Assembly (NCBI RefSeq): GCF_000690905.1 | Contig: NZ_JMCL01000056.1 | Location: 1 to 64,000 of the forward strand | Reading direction: 5' to 3' | DNA length: 64,000 nucleotides | DNA from: Pseudomonas sp. Ant30-3 | Lineage (GTDB): Bacteria > Pseudomonadota > Gammaproteobacteria > Pseudomonadales > Pseudomonadaceae | In this document: piece by piece, positions 1 to 9,189 of the stretch | Position numbering within the stretch: position 1 is the first letter of the stretch | Layout of the letters: every line of letters begins with the position of its first letter | Program-made: the position numbers and the translations under genes | The notes under the pieces: model-generated | Seen by the model: only the letters and a program-made list of their open reading frames with translations | The model's database searches: none | Told to the model about the DNA's origin: nothing

Positions 1-11
1 TTAGCTTTCAT
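1..11 (-). CDS. Start of a gene leaving the window on the left
   Basis: Read on the minus strand, an ATG at position 11 is preceded by GAGG about five bases upstream, and only three codons (Met-Lys-Ala) fit before the window ends. A CopR-box-like sequence lies about 80 bases upstream at 86-100, so the gene is probably a copper-responsive gene divergent from copRS. Its product cannot be known from this window. Confidence 0.4.
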
Positions 12-85
12 AGTGACCTCAAGGATGAGCGAGAAAAACACTCGCTATGCTAAAGAAACTGAACTGCCAGTTAACTGACCTGAAC

Positions 86-100
86 ACTACATTTCTGTCA
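86..100 (-). promoter_or_regulatory. CopR box-like site (1)
   Basis: The minus strand reads TGACAGAAATGTAGT, one base away from the sequence at 664-678 and close to the Pseudomonas cop box recognised by CopR. It lies upstream of the minus-strand start at position 11. The site is seen in the sequence; binding is inferred. Confidence 0.55.
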
Positions 101-117
101 GTTTTTGAAATAAATCA

Positions 118-136
118 CGGCGTCGAAGCGACGCCG
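118..136 (-). terminator. Hairpin terminator for the small secreted protein gene
   Basis: CGGCGTCG (118-125) and CGACGCCG (129-136) form a perfect 8-bp stem with an AAG loop. On the minus strand it lies about 45 bases after the stop of the gene at 181-534 and is followed by a T-rich stretch. It could also act weakly on the plus strand. Confidence 0.5.
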
Positions 137-180
137 TTTGTAACCGGGATTAATTACGAAAAACCTTGAAAGGAGGATGT

Positions 181-534
181 TTACTGATGGTTTTCTGAAA
201 GCATTAGCTTGTGTTCGCGTTGCATTTGGATCAAAACGTCATCGACGATTTTGTCGTGCTTTTCCATCCAGGCGAGATGCTGTTGAGTTGTCATTGATGC
301 GTCTGGATGATCGTTATGGAGCTCCTTCATAATCTCGCCAAGCATTTTCATGTGCTCTGCCATGTGCACATGGCGTTGGCCCGCAGGGGCTTTTTCGGCT
401 TGAATCAGAACGGTTTCCGCTTTATTACGCATGCTTTCCATGCGCTCCATCACTCGGTCTCCGCCGCCCTCAGCCCATGCCGAGGCCGAGACGAATATTG
501 AGCTCACAAAAAACAAAGTTTTGAGGTAGTTCAT
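181..534 (-). CDS. Small secreted His/Met-rich protein next to copRS
   Basis: A 117-residue protein with an N-terminal signal peptide (hydrophobic core LKTLFFVSSIFVSASAWA), so the mature protein should be periplasmic. The mature part is helical and rich in Met, His, Glu and Lys (for example HVHMAEHMKMLGEIMKELH), a composition seen in small periplasmic copper-associated proteins. I chose the ATG at 534 because AAGGAG precedes it and the signal peptide starts there; an upstream ATG at 558 is less likely. It is divergent from copR with a CopR box between them, which supports copper control. The exact family is not recognised. Confidence 0.75.
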   Translation of the reverse strand: MNYLKTLFFVSSIFVSASAWAEGGGDRVMERMESMRNKAETVLIQAEKAPAGQRHVHMAEHMKMLGEIMKELHNDHPDASMTTQQHLAWMEKHDKIVDDVLIQMQREHKLMLSENHQ

Positions 535-663
535 GGGGCTGCTCCTTAGTGGAAACATTGTCCGGCTCCTTTAAAATTTTCGTGCTGGAGAGTCGGATGA
601 GCACTTGAAGGTGTTCATGTGGAAACCCTAGACAACGCTTGCTGACATCTACCTGAAGCCAGA

Positions 664-678
664 ATTACATTTCTGTCA
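664..678. promoter_or_regulatory. CopR box (2) between the secreted protein gene and copR
   Basis: The minus strand reads TGACAGAAATGTAAT, which matches the known Pseudomonas cop box. It lies 66 bases before the copR start and 130 bases before the divergent start at 534, so CopR could control both directions, including its own operon. Confidence 0.75.
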
Positions 679-743
679 GTTTCTGGTTGGATGGGCTAAT
701 TCGTTGCAAACTCAGCCCCCTCATCACTTTTAGAGCCACTCCA

Positions 744-1433
744 ATGAGACTTCTGGTTGCTGAAGACGAACCGAAAATAGGTATCTACTTGCAACAGGGC
801 CTTACTGAGGCTGGGTTCAACGTTGATCGTTTCACCAATGGTACGGAGGCCCTGCAACACGCCTTGAGCGAAGCGTATGACCTGCTGATTCTGGACGTCA
901 TGATGCCCGGTCTGGATGGGTGGGAAGTGCTTCAGAAGGTGCGTTCGGCAGGAAAAGATGTACCGGTGTTATTTCTGACTGCGCGAGACCGTGTTGAAGA
1001 TCGCGTTAAGGGGCTTGAGCTCGGAGCGGATGATTACCTGATCAAGCCCTTCGCATTTTCTGAATTGCTGGCCCGCGTCAGAACACTACTGCGTCGCGGT
1101 AATGGCGCGCCCTCGCCAACCAGTATGAAACTGGCCGATCTAGAGGTGGACCTGCTCAAACGCAGGGCCATTCGGGGAGGTAAACGCATAGACCTGACGG
1201 CCAAGGAGTTTGCGCTGCTGGAACTTCTGCTCCGTCGCCGAGGCGAAGTGCTGCCGAAGTCGCTCATCGCCTCGCAAGTTTGGGACATGAATTTCGACAG
1301 CGATACCAACGTAATCGAGGTTGCGGTGCGCAGGCTCAGGGCGAAGATTGATGACGACTTTGAGGTCAAGCTGATCCACACCTCACGTGGTATGGGCTAC
1401 ATGCTTGATGCACCGGATCCGGAGTCAAAATGA
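744..1433 (+). CDS. copR: Copper response regulator CopR (OmpR family)
   Basis: A 229-residue response regulator. The receiver domain (residues 1-115) has acidic pocket residues near the N terminus, phospho-acceptor Asp51 in [12 protein letters not shown], and the conserved Lys in [15 protein letters not shown]. The C-terminal half is an OmpR/PhoB winged helix ([13 protein letters not shown], then VRRLRAKID). The start at 744 gives the canonical [10 protein letters not shown] terminus; 57 bases of extra open frame upstream are unlikely to be used. It overlaps copS by four bases (ATGA), so the two are translationally coupled. CopR activates cop genes when copper is high; assignment to copper rather than another metal rests on the cop boxes and copCD. 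Confidence 0.93.
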   Translation: MRLLVAEDEPKIGIYLQQGLTEAGFNVDRFTNGTEALQHALSEAYDLLILDVMMPGLDGWEVLQKVRSAGKDVPVLFLTARDRVEDRVKGLELGADDYLIKPFAFSELLARVRTLLRRGNGAPSPTSMKLADLEVDLLKRRAIRGGKRIDLTAKEFALLELLLRRRGEVLPKSLIASQVWDMNFDSDTNVIEVAVRRLRAKIDDDFEVKLIHTSRGMGYMLDAPDPESK

Positions 1434-2818
1434 ACCGCCTATCCCTGACTACACGCATGAGCCTGATGTTCATGCTTGCGGTAACAGCTGTGCTCACTGT
1501 CGCCGGAGTCAGCTTTAACCACCTCAGCCGGCATCACTTCAAAATGCTGGATCAGCAGGCCCTGAACGAAAAGCTCCACTCAACACAGAGAATGTTGGGA
1601 GAGCTGAAAAGCATCGATCAATTCGGCGATTTTAAGCCTGAGCTGCAGGCGTTGCTCGGAGCTCACCGTGATCTGACTGCCCTAATTATAGATGGTGACG
1701 GTAGAATACTTTTCGCTGATCCAGGGCCAGTAAATGTTCCGGAGGAGTTCCGCACGACGACAAACAACAATGTCTGGGAATGGCAAGACCAAGAGCAGAT
1801 GTTCCGTGGCTTGACGGCACCAGCGATAGTGACTGGTCAGGACAAACCGCTGACCGTCATCTTGATCTTTGATGTTACTCAGCATATGTCCTTCTTCGAG
1901 ACGCTTCAGCGATGGTTCTGGATAGGGCTGGTGATCAGTGCGCTCGTCAGTGCAGGGCTGGGGTGGATGGTTGCACGTAGCGGCATGCGTCCTATCCGTC
2001 AGGTCACCATGGTCGCGGCCTCGATGTCCGCCAAATCACTCAAAGAACGCATCCCTTTAGCACCGGTTCCAAAAGAGCTTCAACAGATGGTGTCGTCATT
2101 CAACGCGATGCTGTCCAGGCTGGATGATGCTTTTGTCCGGCTATCAAATTTCTCAGCAGACATTGCTCACGAACTGCGTACTCCGGTCAGTAATCTGATG
2201 ACCCATACCGAAGTGGTGCTCTCTAGAAAAAGGGATATCGAGGACTACGAAGACAATCTGTATTCGAATCTGGATGACTTGAAGCGTATGTCGCGGATGA
2301 TTGATGACATGCTCTTTCTGGCTAAATCTGACAACGGTCTGATCACGCATGAGAACAAACCGATAGACCTATTGGAGGTCGTGGAGAAGCTGCTCGAGTA
2401 CTACCGTCTGCTAGCCGATGAGCGTGGTATCAACCTTACGGTTTCAGGAAGAGGAAGTGTCTGGGGCGACGTTTTGATGTTGCACAGAGCCATCTCGAAT
2501 CTGCTTTCTAATGCGCTGCGGTACACCCCGGAGGGGAAGACCATCAATGTCGATATCCAACAAAAAGGGATGTCGACATTGGTAGTCGTGGAAAACCCTG
2601 GAGAAACCATTGCGTCCGAACACCTTGAAAAGCTTTTCGATCGATTTTATCGCGTGGATCCGGCGCGGCGCGAAGGGAGCCCCAGCAACGCTGGACTGGG
2701 GCTCTCGATTACGCGATCGATCATAGAAGCCCACGAAGGCAAGATCTGGTGTACCTCAGCCAATCGAAAAACAGCCTTCCATATGGAGCTCCCTAGTGCC
2801 GGACTGAAACGTGCCTAA
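1430..2818 (+). CDS. copS: Copper sensor histidine kinase CopS
   Basis: A 462-residue inner-membrane sensor kinase. Two membrane segments (about 10-30 and 163-183) bracket a periplasmic sensor region of about 130 residues. A HAMP linker follows, then the dimerisation helix with phospho-acceptor His247 in [13 protein letters not shown], and an ATPase domain with an N box ([13 protein letters not shown]) and G box ([12 protein letters not shown]). The length and layout fit the heavy-metal sensor kinase family (CusS/CopS). It is expected to sense periplasmic copper and phosphorylate CopR, encoded just upstream with a four-base overlap. Confidence 0.93.
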   Translation: MNRLSLTTRMSLMFMLAVTAVLTVAGVSFNHLSRHHFKMLDQQALNEKLHSTQRMLGELKSIDQFGDFKPELQALLGAHRDLTALIIDGDGRILFADPGPVNVPEEFRTTTNNNVWEWQDQEQMFRGLTAPAIVTGQDKPLTVILIFDVTQHMSFFETLQRWFWIGLVISALVSAGLGWMVARSGMRPIRQVTMVAASMSAKSLKERIPLAPVPKELQQMVSSFNAMLSRLDDAFVRLSNFSADIAHELRTPVSNLMTHTEVVLSRKRDIEDYEDNLYSNLDDLKRMSRMIDDMLFLAKSDNGLITHENKPIDLLEVVEKLLEYYRLLADERGINLTVSGRGSVWGDVLMLHRAISNLLSNALRYTPEGKTINVDIQQKGMSTLVVVENPGETIASEHLEKLFDRFYRVDPARREGSPSNAGLGLSITRSIIEAHEGKIWCTSANRKTAFHMELPSAGLKRA

Positions 2819-2838
2819 CCTTTTTCAGACGCTGCATC

Positions 2839-2864
2839 GGAGCAAAGGTAGCGGCCTTTGCTCC
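2839..2864 (+). terminator. Hairpin after copS
   Basis: GGAGCAAAGG (2839-2848) and CCTTTGCTCC (2855-2864) form a perfect 10-bp stem with a six-base loop, 20 bases after the copS stop. No run of T follows, so it may be an attenuating hairpin or an mRNA-end stabiliser rather than a classic terminator. Confidence 0.5.
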
Positions 2865-2973
2865 TAGGAGGATTGACCAACAGGTTTCAGAGAGGAAGCC
2901 AAGATAACGAACATCGTGAAAGTAAAAGCCACGATGACGACCCTCAATCTGGACCAGAGAGCACGCGCAAAGC

Positions 2974-2988
2974 TTACTGAAATGTAAT
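2974..2988 (+). promoter_or_regulatory. CopR box-like site (3), cut off from copC by the IS
   Basis: TTACTGAAATGTAAT differs from the cop box at 664-678 at two positions. It lies just outside the left end of the insertion sequence; before insertion it would have been about 190 bases from copC. Confidence 0.45.
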
Positions 2989-3022
2989 CGAACAGTCGGC
3001 AGTCATGTGGCATCGTGTCCTA

Positions 3023-3943
3023 GGCTCTGTACGTAAACCCAAGAAATACGATTTTCTGTAAAATACACCGCCATTAAAGCCAGGAGGCCAAGATGGCAAA
3101 GCGGTATGAACTCCCCGACGCAGCCTGGGATCTGGTTGCAGATATCTTCACCAAAAATCAGCGCACCGGGCGCCCTCGGGCCGATGATCGCCTGATGCTA
3201 AACGGTATTCTCTGGGTGCTTTGCTCTGGCGCAGCCTGGCGAGACATGCCCGAACGATTCGGCCCTTGGTCAACGATCTATCAACGGTTCCGGGGATGGC
3301 GTGATTGCGGAGCTTTTGATCAGATGCTCAAGCGTCTTCATATCCGATTGAATGAGCAGGGTTTGATTGACTTGGAAACATGGATGATCGACTCCACTGC
3401 CGTACGAGCAACCCGGGCCTCATCAGGTGCCGGGAAAAAAGGGGATTTGAAGAACCGCAAGACCACGCGCTCGGGCGCAGCCGGGGTGGCCTGACGACCA
3501 AGATTCACATGCTGTGCGACGCCAATGGTGTGCCTCTGCGTTTCCTGTTGTCAGGCGGACAAGCCAGCGATATAGCCTATGCCCAACCGCTACTCGATCA
3601 GGCTTGCATACCCAGCCTGCGCGGTCGCCCACGCAAGCGTTGCCGCTGGTTGCTGGCTGACAAGGGTTACGACGCTGAAGCGCTGCGCCAGTATTGTGAT
3701 CGTTATCGCATGCAGCCAGTCATTCCGTTGCGAAGCATGAAGCGCAAAACCAAGCCAGGATTGCCTCGACTTTTTGATCGCCCCAAATATCGGCAGCGCA
3801 ACATCATCGAACGCATGTTTGGCTGGCTGAAGGAGAACCGTCGCATCGTGACGCGCTTCGACAAGCTCGCAACAAGTTTTGCGGCGATGGTCTCATTGGC
3901 CTGCGCTATGCGGTGCTTGCGACAATACTTTACGTACAGAGCC
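3023..3943 (+). mobile_element. IS5-family (IS427-group) insertion sequence
   Basis: About 921 bp bounded by perfect 15-bp terminal inverted repeats, GGCTCTGTACGTAAA (3023-3037) and TTTACGTACAGAGCC (3929-3943), each flanked by TA, the duplication expected for this group. It carries a transposase split into two frames with an A6G slip site. Both ends and the gene appear complete, so it is probably a recent and possibly active insertion. It separates copRS and a cop-box-like sequence from copCD. Confidence 0.9.
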
Positions 3944-3946
3944 TAG
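3093..3946 (+). CDS. IS5-family transposase made by frameshifting
   Basis: The first frame (3093-3494) encodes the N-terminal domain (start MAKRYELPDAAW) with the first catalytic Asp in MIDSTAVRA. The second frame (about 3440-3946) encodes the DDE core, with LLADKGYDAEALR and a C-terminal RNIIERMFGWLKENRR. The switch is by -1 at the run of six A at 3435-3440 followed by G, the usual programmed frameshift of the IS427 group. The final Arg-Ala codons lie in the inverted repeat, and the stop TAG (3944-3946) is completed by the flanking TA duplication plus one host base. Confidence 0.88.
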
Positions 3947-4098
3947 CTCTATAACGCGGTCATTCTGATCTGCTACCTCGGTTCAGTACGCGGCATACGC
4001 TTGGTATTCGCTTGTGGTTTTAACCGGAATTGAGAAGTAAAAACTAGATCTCCCCCACCCAACCTCGAACCAACAGCTCAAGCTGTGAGGAGTCTTGC

Positions 4099-4482
4099 AT
4101 GTCACTCTTTAAAACTACCACCGTAGCTGTTGCGCTTACCGCTGGTTTGCTCTTGAGCGCGATTGCTCAAGCACATCCAAAGCTAGTTTCTTCCACTCCT
4201 TCGGAAGGCTCGACCTCCGCAGCGCCTGCCAAGATCGAGCTGCACTTCTCGGAGAACCTCACGACTCAGTTCTCAGGAGCAAAACTGATCATGACCGACA
4301 TGCCTGGCATGCCGAACTCTCCAATGGGCGTTAAGGCTGGTGTCGCAGGCGGCGACGATCCGAAAATGATGGTTATCACGCCTGCCGCTCCGTTAACCAC
4401 GGGTACTTATAAGGTCGAATGGCGGGCGGTCTCTTCTGACACTCATCCCATCACAGGCAACTTCTCTTTTAAAGTGAAATGA
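4099..4482 (+). CDS. copC: Periplasmic copper-binding protein CopC
   Basis: A 127-residue CopC/YobA protein with a signal peptide cleaved after AIAQA, leaving a mature N terminus beginning His-Pro-Lys. That His is the classic Cu(II) ligand; a later His in SSDTHPITGNFSF completes the site. The Met-rich stretch DMPGMPNSPMGVK fits the Cu(I) site of the two-site CopC class. Start supported by GAGGAG seven bases upstream. It is followed three bases later by copD, the usual pair: CopC binds periplasmic copper and is thought to hand it to CopD. The IS just upstream may have removed its native promoter. Confidence 0.93.
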   Translation: MSLFKTTTVAVALTAGLLLSAIAQAHPKLVSSTPSEGSTSAAPAKIELHFSENLTTQFSGAKLIMTDMPGMPNSPMGVKAGVAGGDDPKMMVITPAAPLTTGTYKVEWRAVSSDTHPITGNFSFKVK

Positions 4483-4485
4483 TCC

Positions 4486-5451
4486 ATGAGCGACTCAATC
4501 AACATAGCCCTTCGCCTCGCTCTTTATTTAGACCTGATGCTGCTGTTTGGATTAGCAATTTTTGGCTTGTATAGCCTTAGGGGAAAAGAGCGGGTATCCG
4601 GCACGGTCTTGAACTTTGAGTCGCTCCTTTTCGGTACAGTAGTTATTGGTGTGCTTATGTCCCTTGCCGCTATGCTGTTACTTGCGAAAGCAATGAGCGG
4701 TGTCTCAGAACTCACTGAGCTTCATCGCCATATTTTTGAGATGGTTATCACTGGTACCGACGTCGGGCTCACTTGGATGGTCCGAATAGCAGCCCTTGTG
4801 CTGGCAGGTATTGCCGTCACACTTAACAAACGCTTTCCCACCCTCAGCCTATGGGCGGTTACAGTCCTTGGTGCTATTGCTCTCGCTACCCTAGCGTGGA
4901 CAGGGCATGGCGCGATGGACGAAGGCAATCGTCGTTATATACATTTCACTAGCGATATATTTCACCTTTTGGCCGCCGGTGGCTGGATGGGGGCTCTGGC
5001 CGCATTCGCTTTACTGCTGCGCACGAAGATTCTAAATGGCGAACAAGAGGTACGAATTCTCTCCCGAGTTCTTACCGGGTTTGAATCAGCGGGTGCATTG
5101 ATCGTAGTGAGTCTAGGTATTACGGGCATAGTAAATTATCTTTTCATTGTAGGTCCAACATTGGACGGGATAACGTTTACTACTTATGGCGTGCTACTTT
5201 GTTTGAAAATTTTACTATTTGCAGCGATGATTGTATTAGCTACGCTGAACCGTTTTCACTTGAGCCCACTTTTAGAACGATCGATCCAGAGCGGAGAATA
5301 CACTGGCGTCGTTAATGTTTTGCGGCGCAGTATGGCCATAGAGTTCTCGGTAGCAATAATCATAGTGGGTCTAGTCGCTTGGCTAGGAACCTTGAGCCCG
5401 GAGATTGATATGAGCTCGGAGATGGATATGAGCTCGGTCCAAAATCAATAA
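4486..5451 (+). CDS. copD: Inner-membrane copper protein CopD
   Basis: A 321-residue integral membrane protein with about eight hydrophobic segments. Conserved CopD-type features include [20 protein letters not shown] and [12 protein letters not shown], with His residues near the membrane face that are likely copper ligands. It ends with a short repeated acidic Met tail ([12 protein letters not shown]). Three bases separate it from copC. CopD with CopC is linked to copper uptake into the cytoplasm; on its own the pair can raise copper sensitivity, so its state relative to CopR control matters. Confidence 0.92.
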   Translation: MSDSINIALRLALYLDLMLLFGLAIFGLYSLRGKERVSGTVLNFESLLFGTVVIGVLMSLAAMLLLAKAMSGVSELTELHRHIFEMVITGTDVGLTWMVRIAALVLAGIAVTLNKRFPTLSLWAVTVLGAIALATLAWTGHGAMDEGNRRYIHFTSDIFHLLAAGGWMGALAAFALLLRTKILNGEQEVRILSRVLTGFESAGALIVVSLGITGIVNYLFIVGPTLDGITFTTYGVLLCLKILLFAAMIVLATLNRFHLSPLLERSIQSGEYTGVVNVLRRSMAIEFSVAIIIVGLVAWLGTLSPEIDMSSEMDMSSVQNQ

Positions 5452-5705
5452 ACCACACGATGTCTACAGCTATCTGAAGCGCCTACGGCCCAAATGCGAA
5501 TGGCGCCTCTCCCTCATCAGATTTTCAATCTATGGCAACCTGGAATTAGTCGCGGCGGCGTAAATCCTTTGTTGTAAAGGGGCAGCTCCTCCGGGTTGGT
5601 GTTTGCTTCTCACCTCAGCCCCCATGAATTACAATAACTCTACCTGGGTGCTAGACGAACAAAATCGGTAAACCCCCAATTTTTAATACTCGCCAGAAAT
5701 AGAGG

Positions 5706-6840
5706 TCAGGCCACTAGGGCCAACTTTTGTTTAGGGGTGATGCCTCTGAGGGCCATATTCGGGCGCTCGTGGTTGTATGTCCAGATCCATTTCGTACCGT
5801 AGTCCTGAACTTCAGCTATCGACTCAAACAGGTAATGTCCCAGCCAGTCATAACGTACCGTGCGGTTGTAGCGCTCGACGTAGGCATTCTGCTGCGGGTT
5901 GCCCGGTTGAAATATTCCAGTCGGATGCCCCGTTTCTCGGCCCACCCAGCGAGCTTGGCGCTGATAAATTCTGGACCGTTATCGCTGCGGATCGCCAGCG
6001 GCTTTCCACGCCATTCTATGACCTGATCCAGCGCACGCACCACACGTTCAGCCGGTAGCGACAAATCAATTTCCACACTCAGGGCTTCACGGTTGAAGTC
6101 GTCAATCAGATTGAAAACCCGAACGCTGCGCCCATCCGATAATTGATCGTACATGAAGTCCATCGACCAGCACTGGTTGGTGGCCTCAGAAACGGCCAGC
6201 GGTTCGGGCTTCTCGCGCACGATGCGCTTACGCGGCTTGATTCGCAGGTTCAGTTACAGTTCGCGGTAAGTCCGGTACACCCGCTTGTGGTTCCAGCGAT
6301 AGCCCTTCACGTTGCGCAGGTACAGAAAGTACAAGCCAAACCCCCAGTTACGCTGGTTATGCGTGAGTCGGATCAGGTGATCGGCGATCTCGGCGTTTTC
6401 AGGCGACAAGCACGGTTGATAGCGATAGCACGTGATGCTGACCCCGAAGGCGAGGCACGTCAGCTTGATACTGCACCGACCTGAACGAACCGCTTCCTGC
6501 GCCATCTCTCGTCGCCGCGATGGCTTCACCGCTTTTTTGCCATGGTTTCCTGGATGATTTCGGCTTTGAGGCGCTCTTCGGCGTACATTTTTTTGAAGCG
6601 CCGGTTTTCGTCTTCCAGTTCGCGCAACCGAGCCATCAGCGATGCGTCCATGCCGCCGAACTTGGTGCGCCACTTGTAGAGCGTGGCCGAGCTGATGCCG
6701 TGCTCGCGGCACAGTGGCCGAGGTAATCTTCGGGGACGCGGGGAAGGCCAAACACTGGCTTTTCAAACCCAAATCCCGTTTTTCGGGCAAAAGTCCAACT
6801 GCGATGCTCTCTACAACCCACGGCACACATCTGGTCAAAG
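5706..6840 (-). pseudogene. Decayed IS3-family element (IS51-group-like transposase)
   Basis: Read on the minus strand: an OrfA remnant with a helix-turn-helix and leucine-zipper stretch (GISSATLYKWRTKFGGMDAS, then RLRELEDENRRFKKMY) around 6520-6720, then OrfB with DDE motifs (MDFMYDQLSDGR; RSDNGPEF; NAYVERYNRTVRYDWL). OrfB is broken by an in-frame TAA just after YREL (about 6254) and by a frameshift near 5910, where the reading frame moves so that QPGNPQQNAYVERYN is out of phase. Several lesions mean the element cannot make its own transposase. I could not define the terminal repeats. Confidence 0.82.
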
Positions 6841-6973
6841 AAATACTGATTCAGGTAGCTGGGGGCATGTCATTTTGATTCCAACCGCAGTTAAGTAGAA
6901 CCATCACAAGCGGGTACGCGACAACTACCTTGAAAAACGCCGAATCTCGACTTTAAAAAGGCTCCCGCGGGTG

Positions 6974-7114
6974 GTGTCAAACTATGTTGTTATAGACTCA
7001 TCCCGTCTTTCGAATATCGTCATGGATTGTGTCAATCTATGTTGTCAACATGGCATCCCGGCAGGTTCCGTAAATGACTGATTTTATTGACTTTCGTGTG
7101 TCAAACTATGATGT
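6974..7114 (+). repeat. Three 17-bp direct repeats, possible transposon end
   Basis: GTGTCAAACTATGTTGT (6974-6990), GTGTCAATCTATGTTGT (7029-7045) and GTGTCAAACTATGATGT (7098-7114) are direct repeats, starting 55 and 69 bases apart. Repeated TGT-starting sequences of this size are typical of transposase-binding sites at the ends of Tn7- or Tn5053-like transposons. No matching transposase is in the window. The last copy abuts the broken end of a chemotaxis receptor gene. Confidence 0.5.
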
Positions 7115-7116
7115 TT

Positions 7117-7890
7117 GGCGCCACCAGTGCTGGCGTGAACAGCCAAAAAGTCGAAACCGATCAAGTTGCTACTGCCATGAACGAAATGACCTCCACCGTG
7201 CAAGAGGTAGCACGCAATGCTGAAGAGGCCTCTGACGCCGCCGCTGCCGCAGATCAGCAGGCCCGCGAAGGTGACAAAGTTGTTGGCGCGGCTGTGGCTC
7301 AAATCGAACGCCTTGCTATCGAAGTCGGCAACTCCACCGTGGCTATGAGTAATCTCAGAGAGGGAAGCAACAAAATCGGCGGTGTGCTCGATGTTATTAA
7401 GGCGGTCGCACAACAAACCAACCTGCTCGCTCTCAACGCCGCCATTGAGGCAGCGCGAGCTGGTGAAGCTGGAAGAGGTTTTGCGGTGGTTGCCGATGAA
7501 GTTCGTAGCCTGGCACAGCGTACCCAGCAATCCACCGAAGAAATTGAAAGGCTGATCGCCAGCTTGCAAAGCGGCACTCAAGAAGTATCCGACGTTATGG
7601 AAAGCAGTCGTATATTGACTGATAGCAGTGTTGAGTTAACTCGTCGCGCCGGACCATCTCTGGAAAGTATCACCCGCACGGTGTCTACAATCCAGTTGAT
7701 GAATCAGCAGATTGCCTCAGCCGCTGAACAGCAGAGCGCAGTGGCTGAAGAGATCAACCGTAGCGTGCTGAACGTGCGTGATATCTCTGAACAAACCGCT
7801 GGTGCTAGTGATGAGACAGCCGCCTCAAGTATTGAGTTGGCACGCCTAGGTCATGAACTTGACGGTTTGGTTAAGCGCTTTCGCCTATAG
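7117..7890 (+). pseudogene. 5'-truncated methyl-accepting chemotaxis protein
   Basis: About 255 residues matching only the cytoplasmic signalling part of a chemotaxis receptor: methylation helices, the conserved hairpin tip ([20 protein letters not shown] then [18 protein letters not shown]), and a C terminus ending FRL. The ligand-binding domain, membrane segments and HAMP are missing, and the break coincides with the 17-bp repeats. Without its own start and sensor it is probably non-functional. Confidence 0.85.
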
Positions 7891-8298
7891 GCTGGTCTAA
7901 AAGCTATCCTGGAGAGGTTAAGGCTGACGATGGCGAGCAACGCATTACCCGGTGACTACACGGGAGCGTTTCACAAATTGGTTAGCGCTTTACGCAATAC
8001 TCAGTAGGTTGTTCGGCAATTGAATAGGTTTCCAATCAAAACACCTGCTTCCGATGGAAACAAAAATGGTAACCAGCGTCTGGCAAAAATAACTGTTGAT
8101 AACAGGTGAGTCGCTATCTGGTCTGCTGTATTGCCGTACCCAGCGGACCAGACTTGACCCAGCGCATGCTCAACAAATTATCGGAATCACCGACGCCAGC
8201 GATCAAGGACTGATCGCGTTACGGGCTTGCCAAGCGTGCGTCAGGGCCGTGATGCGCTAAGCTGATCTTGAAGGTCAAACCATGAACAAGGAATGGCG
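7891..8298. other. No gene recognised
   Basis: This 400-base stretch holds no convincing gene. There is a short inverted repeat (CCCG and CGGG around 7949-7966) after the receptor stop, and the last 100 bases probably contain the promoter of the microprotein that follows. Confidence 0.4.
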
Positions 8299-8388
8299 AT
8301 GGATCAGCATTTTATTAACATGGGTATGATACTGATCATTTCCTGGGTCTTAACCATGTCGCTGATCATTTACGTGCTCGCCAAGTAG
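8299..8388 (+). CDS. 29-residue membrane microprotein
   Basis: ATG at 8299 preceded by AAGGA with six bases of spacing opens a 29-codon frame: about eight polar residues (MDQHFINM), then one hydrophobic helix (ILIISWVLTMSLIIYVLA) and a terminal Lys. A hairpin terminator follows within ten bases. The ribosome site, single transmembrane span and own terminator argue for a real small inner-membrane protein. Another ATG six bases earlier is in frame but sits directly on the Shine-Dalgarno. Family and function unknown. Confidence 0.6.
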   Translation: MDQHFINMGMILIISWVLTMSLIIYVLAK

Positions 8389-8396
8389 AAAAGCAA

Positions 8397-8430
8397 AGCC
8401 CCGGAGGTTCGCGGCTCCAGGGCTTCTATT
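8397..8430 (+). terminator. Terminator of the microprotein gene
   Basis: AGCCC-C-GGAG (8397-8406) pairs with CTCC-A-GGGCT (8415-8424) with one mismatch, followed by a T-rich stretch. It starts nine bases after the stop codon. Confidence 0.7.
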
Positions 8431-8942
8431 TTCGCCTCCATCCCTTAATGTTTGGCGAACGTGGTCAGGAGATTACCAGCGGTCTTCGGATATTTCACTA
8501 CGACTATAGGTGATTGTGTTCGGTCAGCGGGGTCTCGGGGAGAAAGTGCGGAATTCGCACGCCCTTTCAACCATCTTCTTTTCCATCCGCCGATGGCATC
8601 GTGAAATGCGATCTCATGCCCCAACTACCCGTTACCCCATATCCCACCGCTGGTGGAAACCCAGCGACTCGTCGCGCAGTCGTCGATGGCTCTCTAGCTT
8701 CCCCTCACTGGGAGAGTTGTCCGTCCCCAGCCGAGACTGGAGACTTCCGGCAATGGCAGGAGTTAGCTTCCTCAAATCGAGGGCGTTGGCCAGTTCGCAA
8801 TGCGGGGCGAGGTTTTGTCATTTGAAATGTCGAAACCACTCGCTCAATCCTATCCACTGGCGGGCCGACACCTAACTTCTGAGGCTTCAGATTGCCCCTC
8901 TGTTTTATGGTGGTATGCGACCGGGCAACACGTCTTGCGTGA
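8431..8942. other. No gene recognised
   Basis: No reading frame here resembles a protein I recognise. The right part probably includes the end of the IS66 element whose transposase fragment starts at 8943. Confidence 0.35.
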
Positions 8943-9130
8943 TTAAACCAACTGCCACTTATGCGGAAGCAACTGCTCGATTTCACTCGCCCGCTGCGTC
9001 GGCAGGCGCGTGAGGACATCCTTTAGATAGGCGTACGGGTCATGACCATTCAGCCGCGCGGACTGGATCAAACTCATGATCGCCGCTGCCCGTTTTCCGC
9101 TGCGTAGCGACCCGGCGAAGAGCCAGTTCT
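8943..9130 (-). pseudogene. C-terminal fragment of IS66-family transposase
   Basis: The minus strand encodes KNWLFAGSLRSGKRAAAIMS followed by LIQSARLNGHDPYAYLKDVL and a normal C terminus (EIEQLLPHKW...). This is the end of the TnpC transposase of IS66 elements. Everything upstream is replaced at about 9131 by a palindrome and a recombinase remnant. Confidence 0.85.
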
Positions 9131-9160
9131 TGCGTTTATGCCAAGCTTGGCATAAACGCA
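9131..9160. repeat. 30-bp perfect palindrome at a recombinase junction
   Basis: TGCGTTTATGCCAAG (9131-9145) is followed directly by its exact reverse complement (9146-9160). It sits at the junction of the IS66 transposase fragment and the tyrosine recombinase remnant, so it is probably the end or crossover site of the recombinase-bearing element. Confidence 0.8.
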
Positions 9161-9189
9161 ATTATCCGCAGTCGGAAATTATGTCGGGT

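Noticed and set aside
5452..5705. Possible gene between copD and the IS3 remnant
   Set aside because: No frame longer than a few dozen codons with a start and ribosome site is present.
8510..8875. Overlapping plus-strand frames of 100-120 codons
   Set aside because: They are Ser/Arg-rich, lack ribosome sites and overlap each other in different frames.
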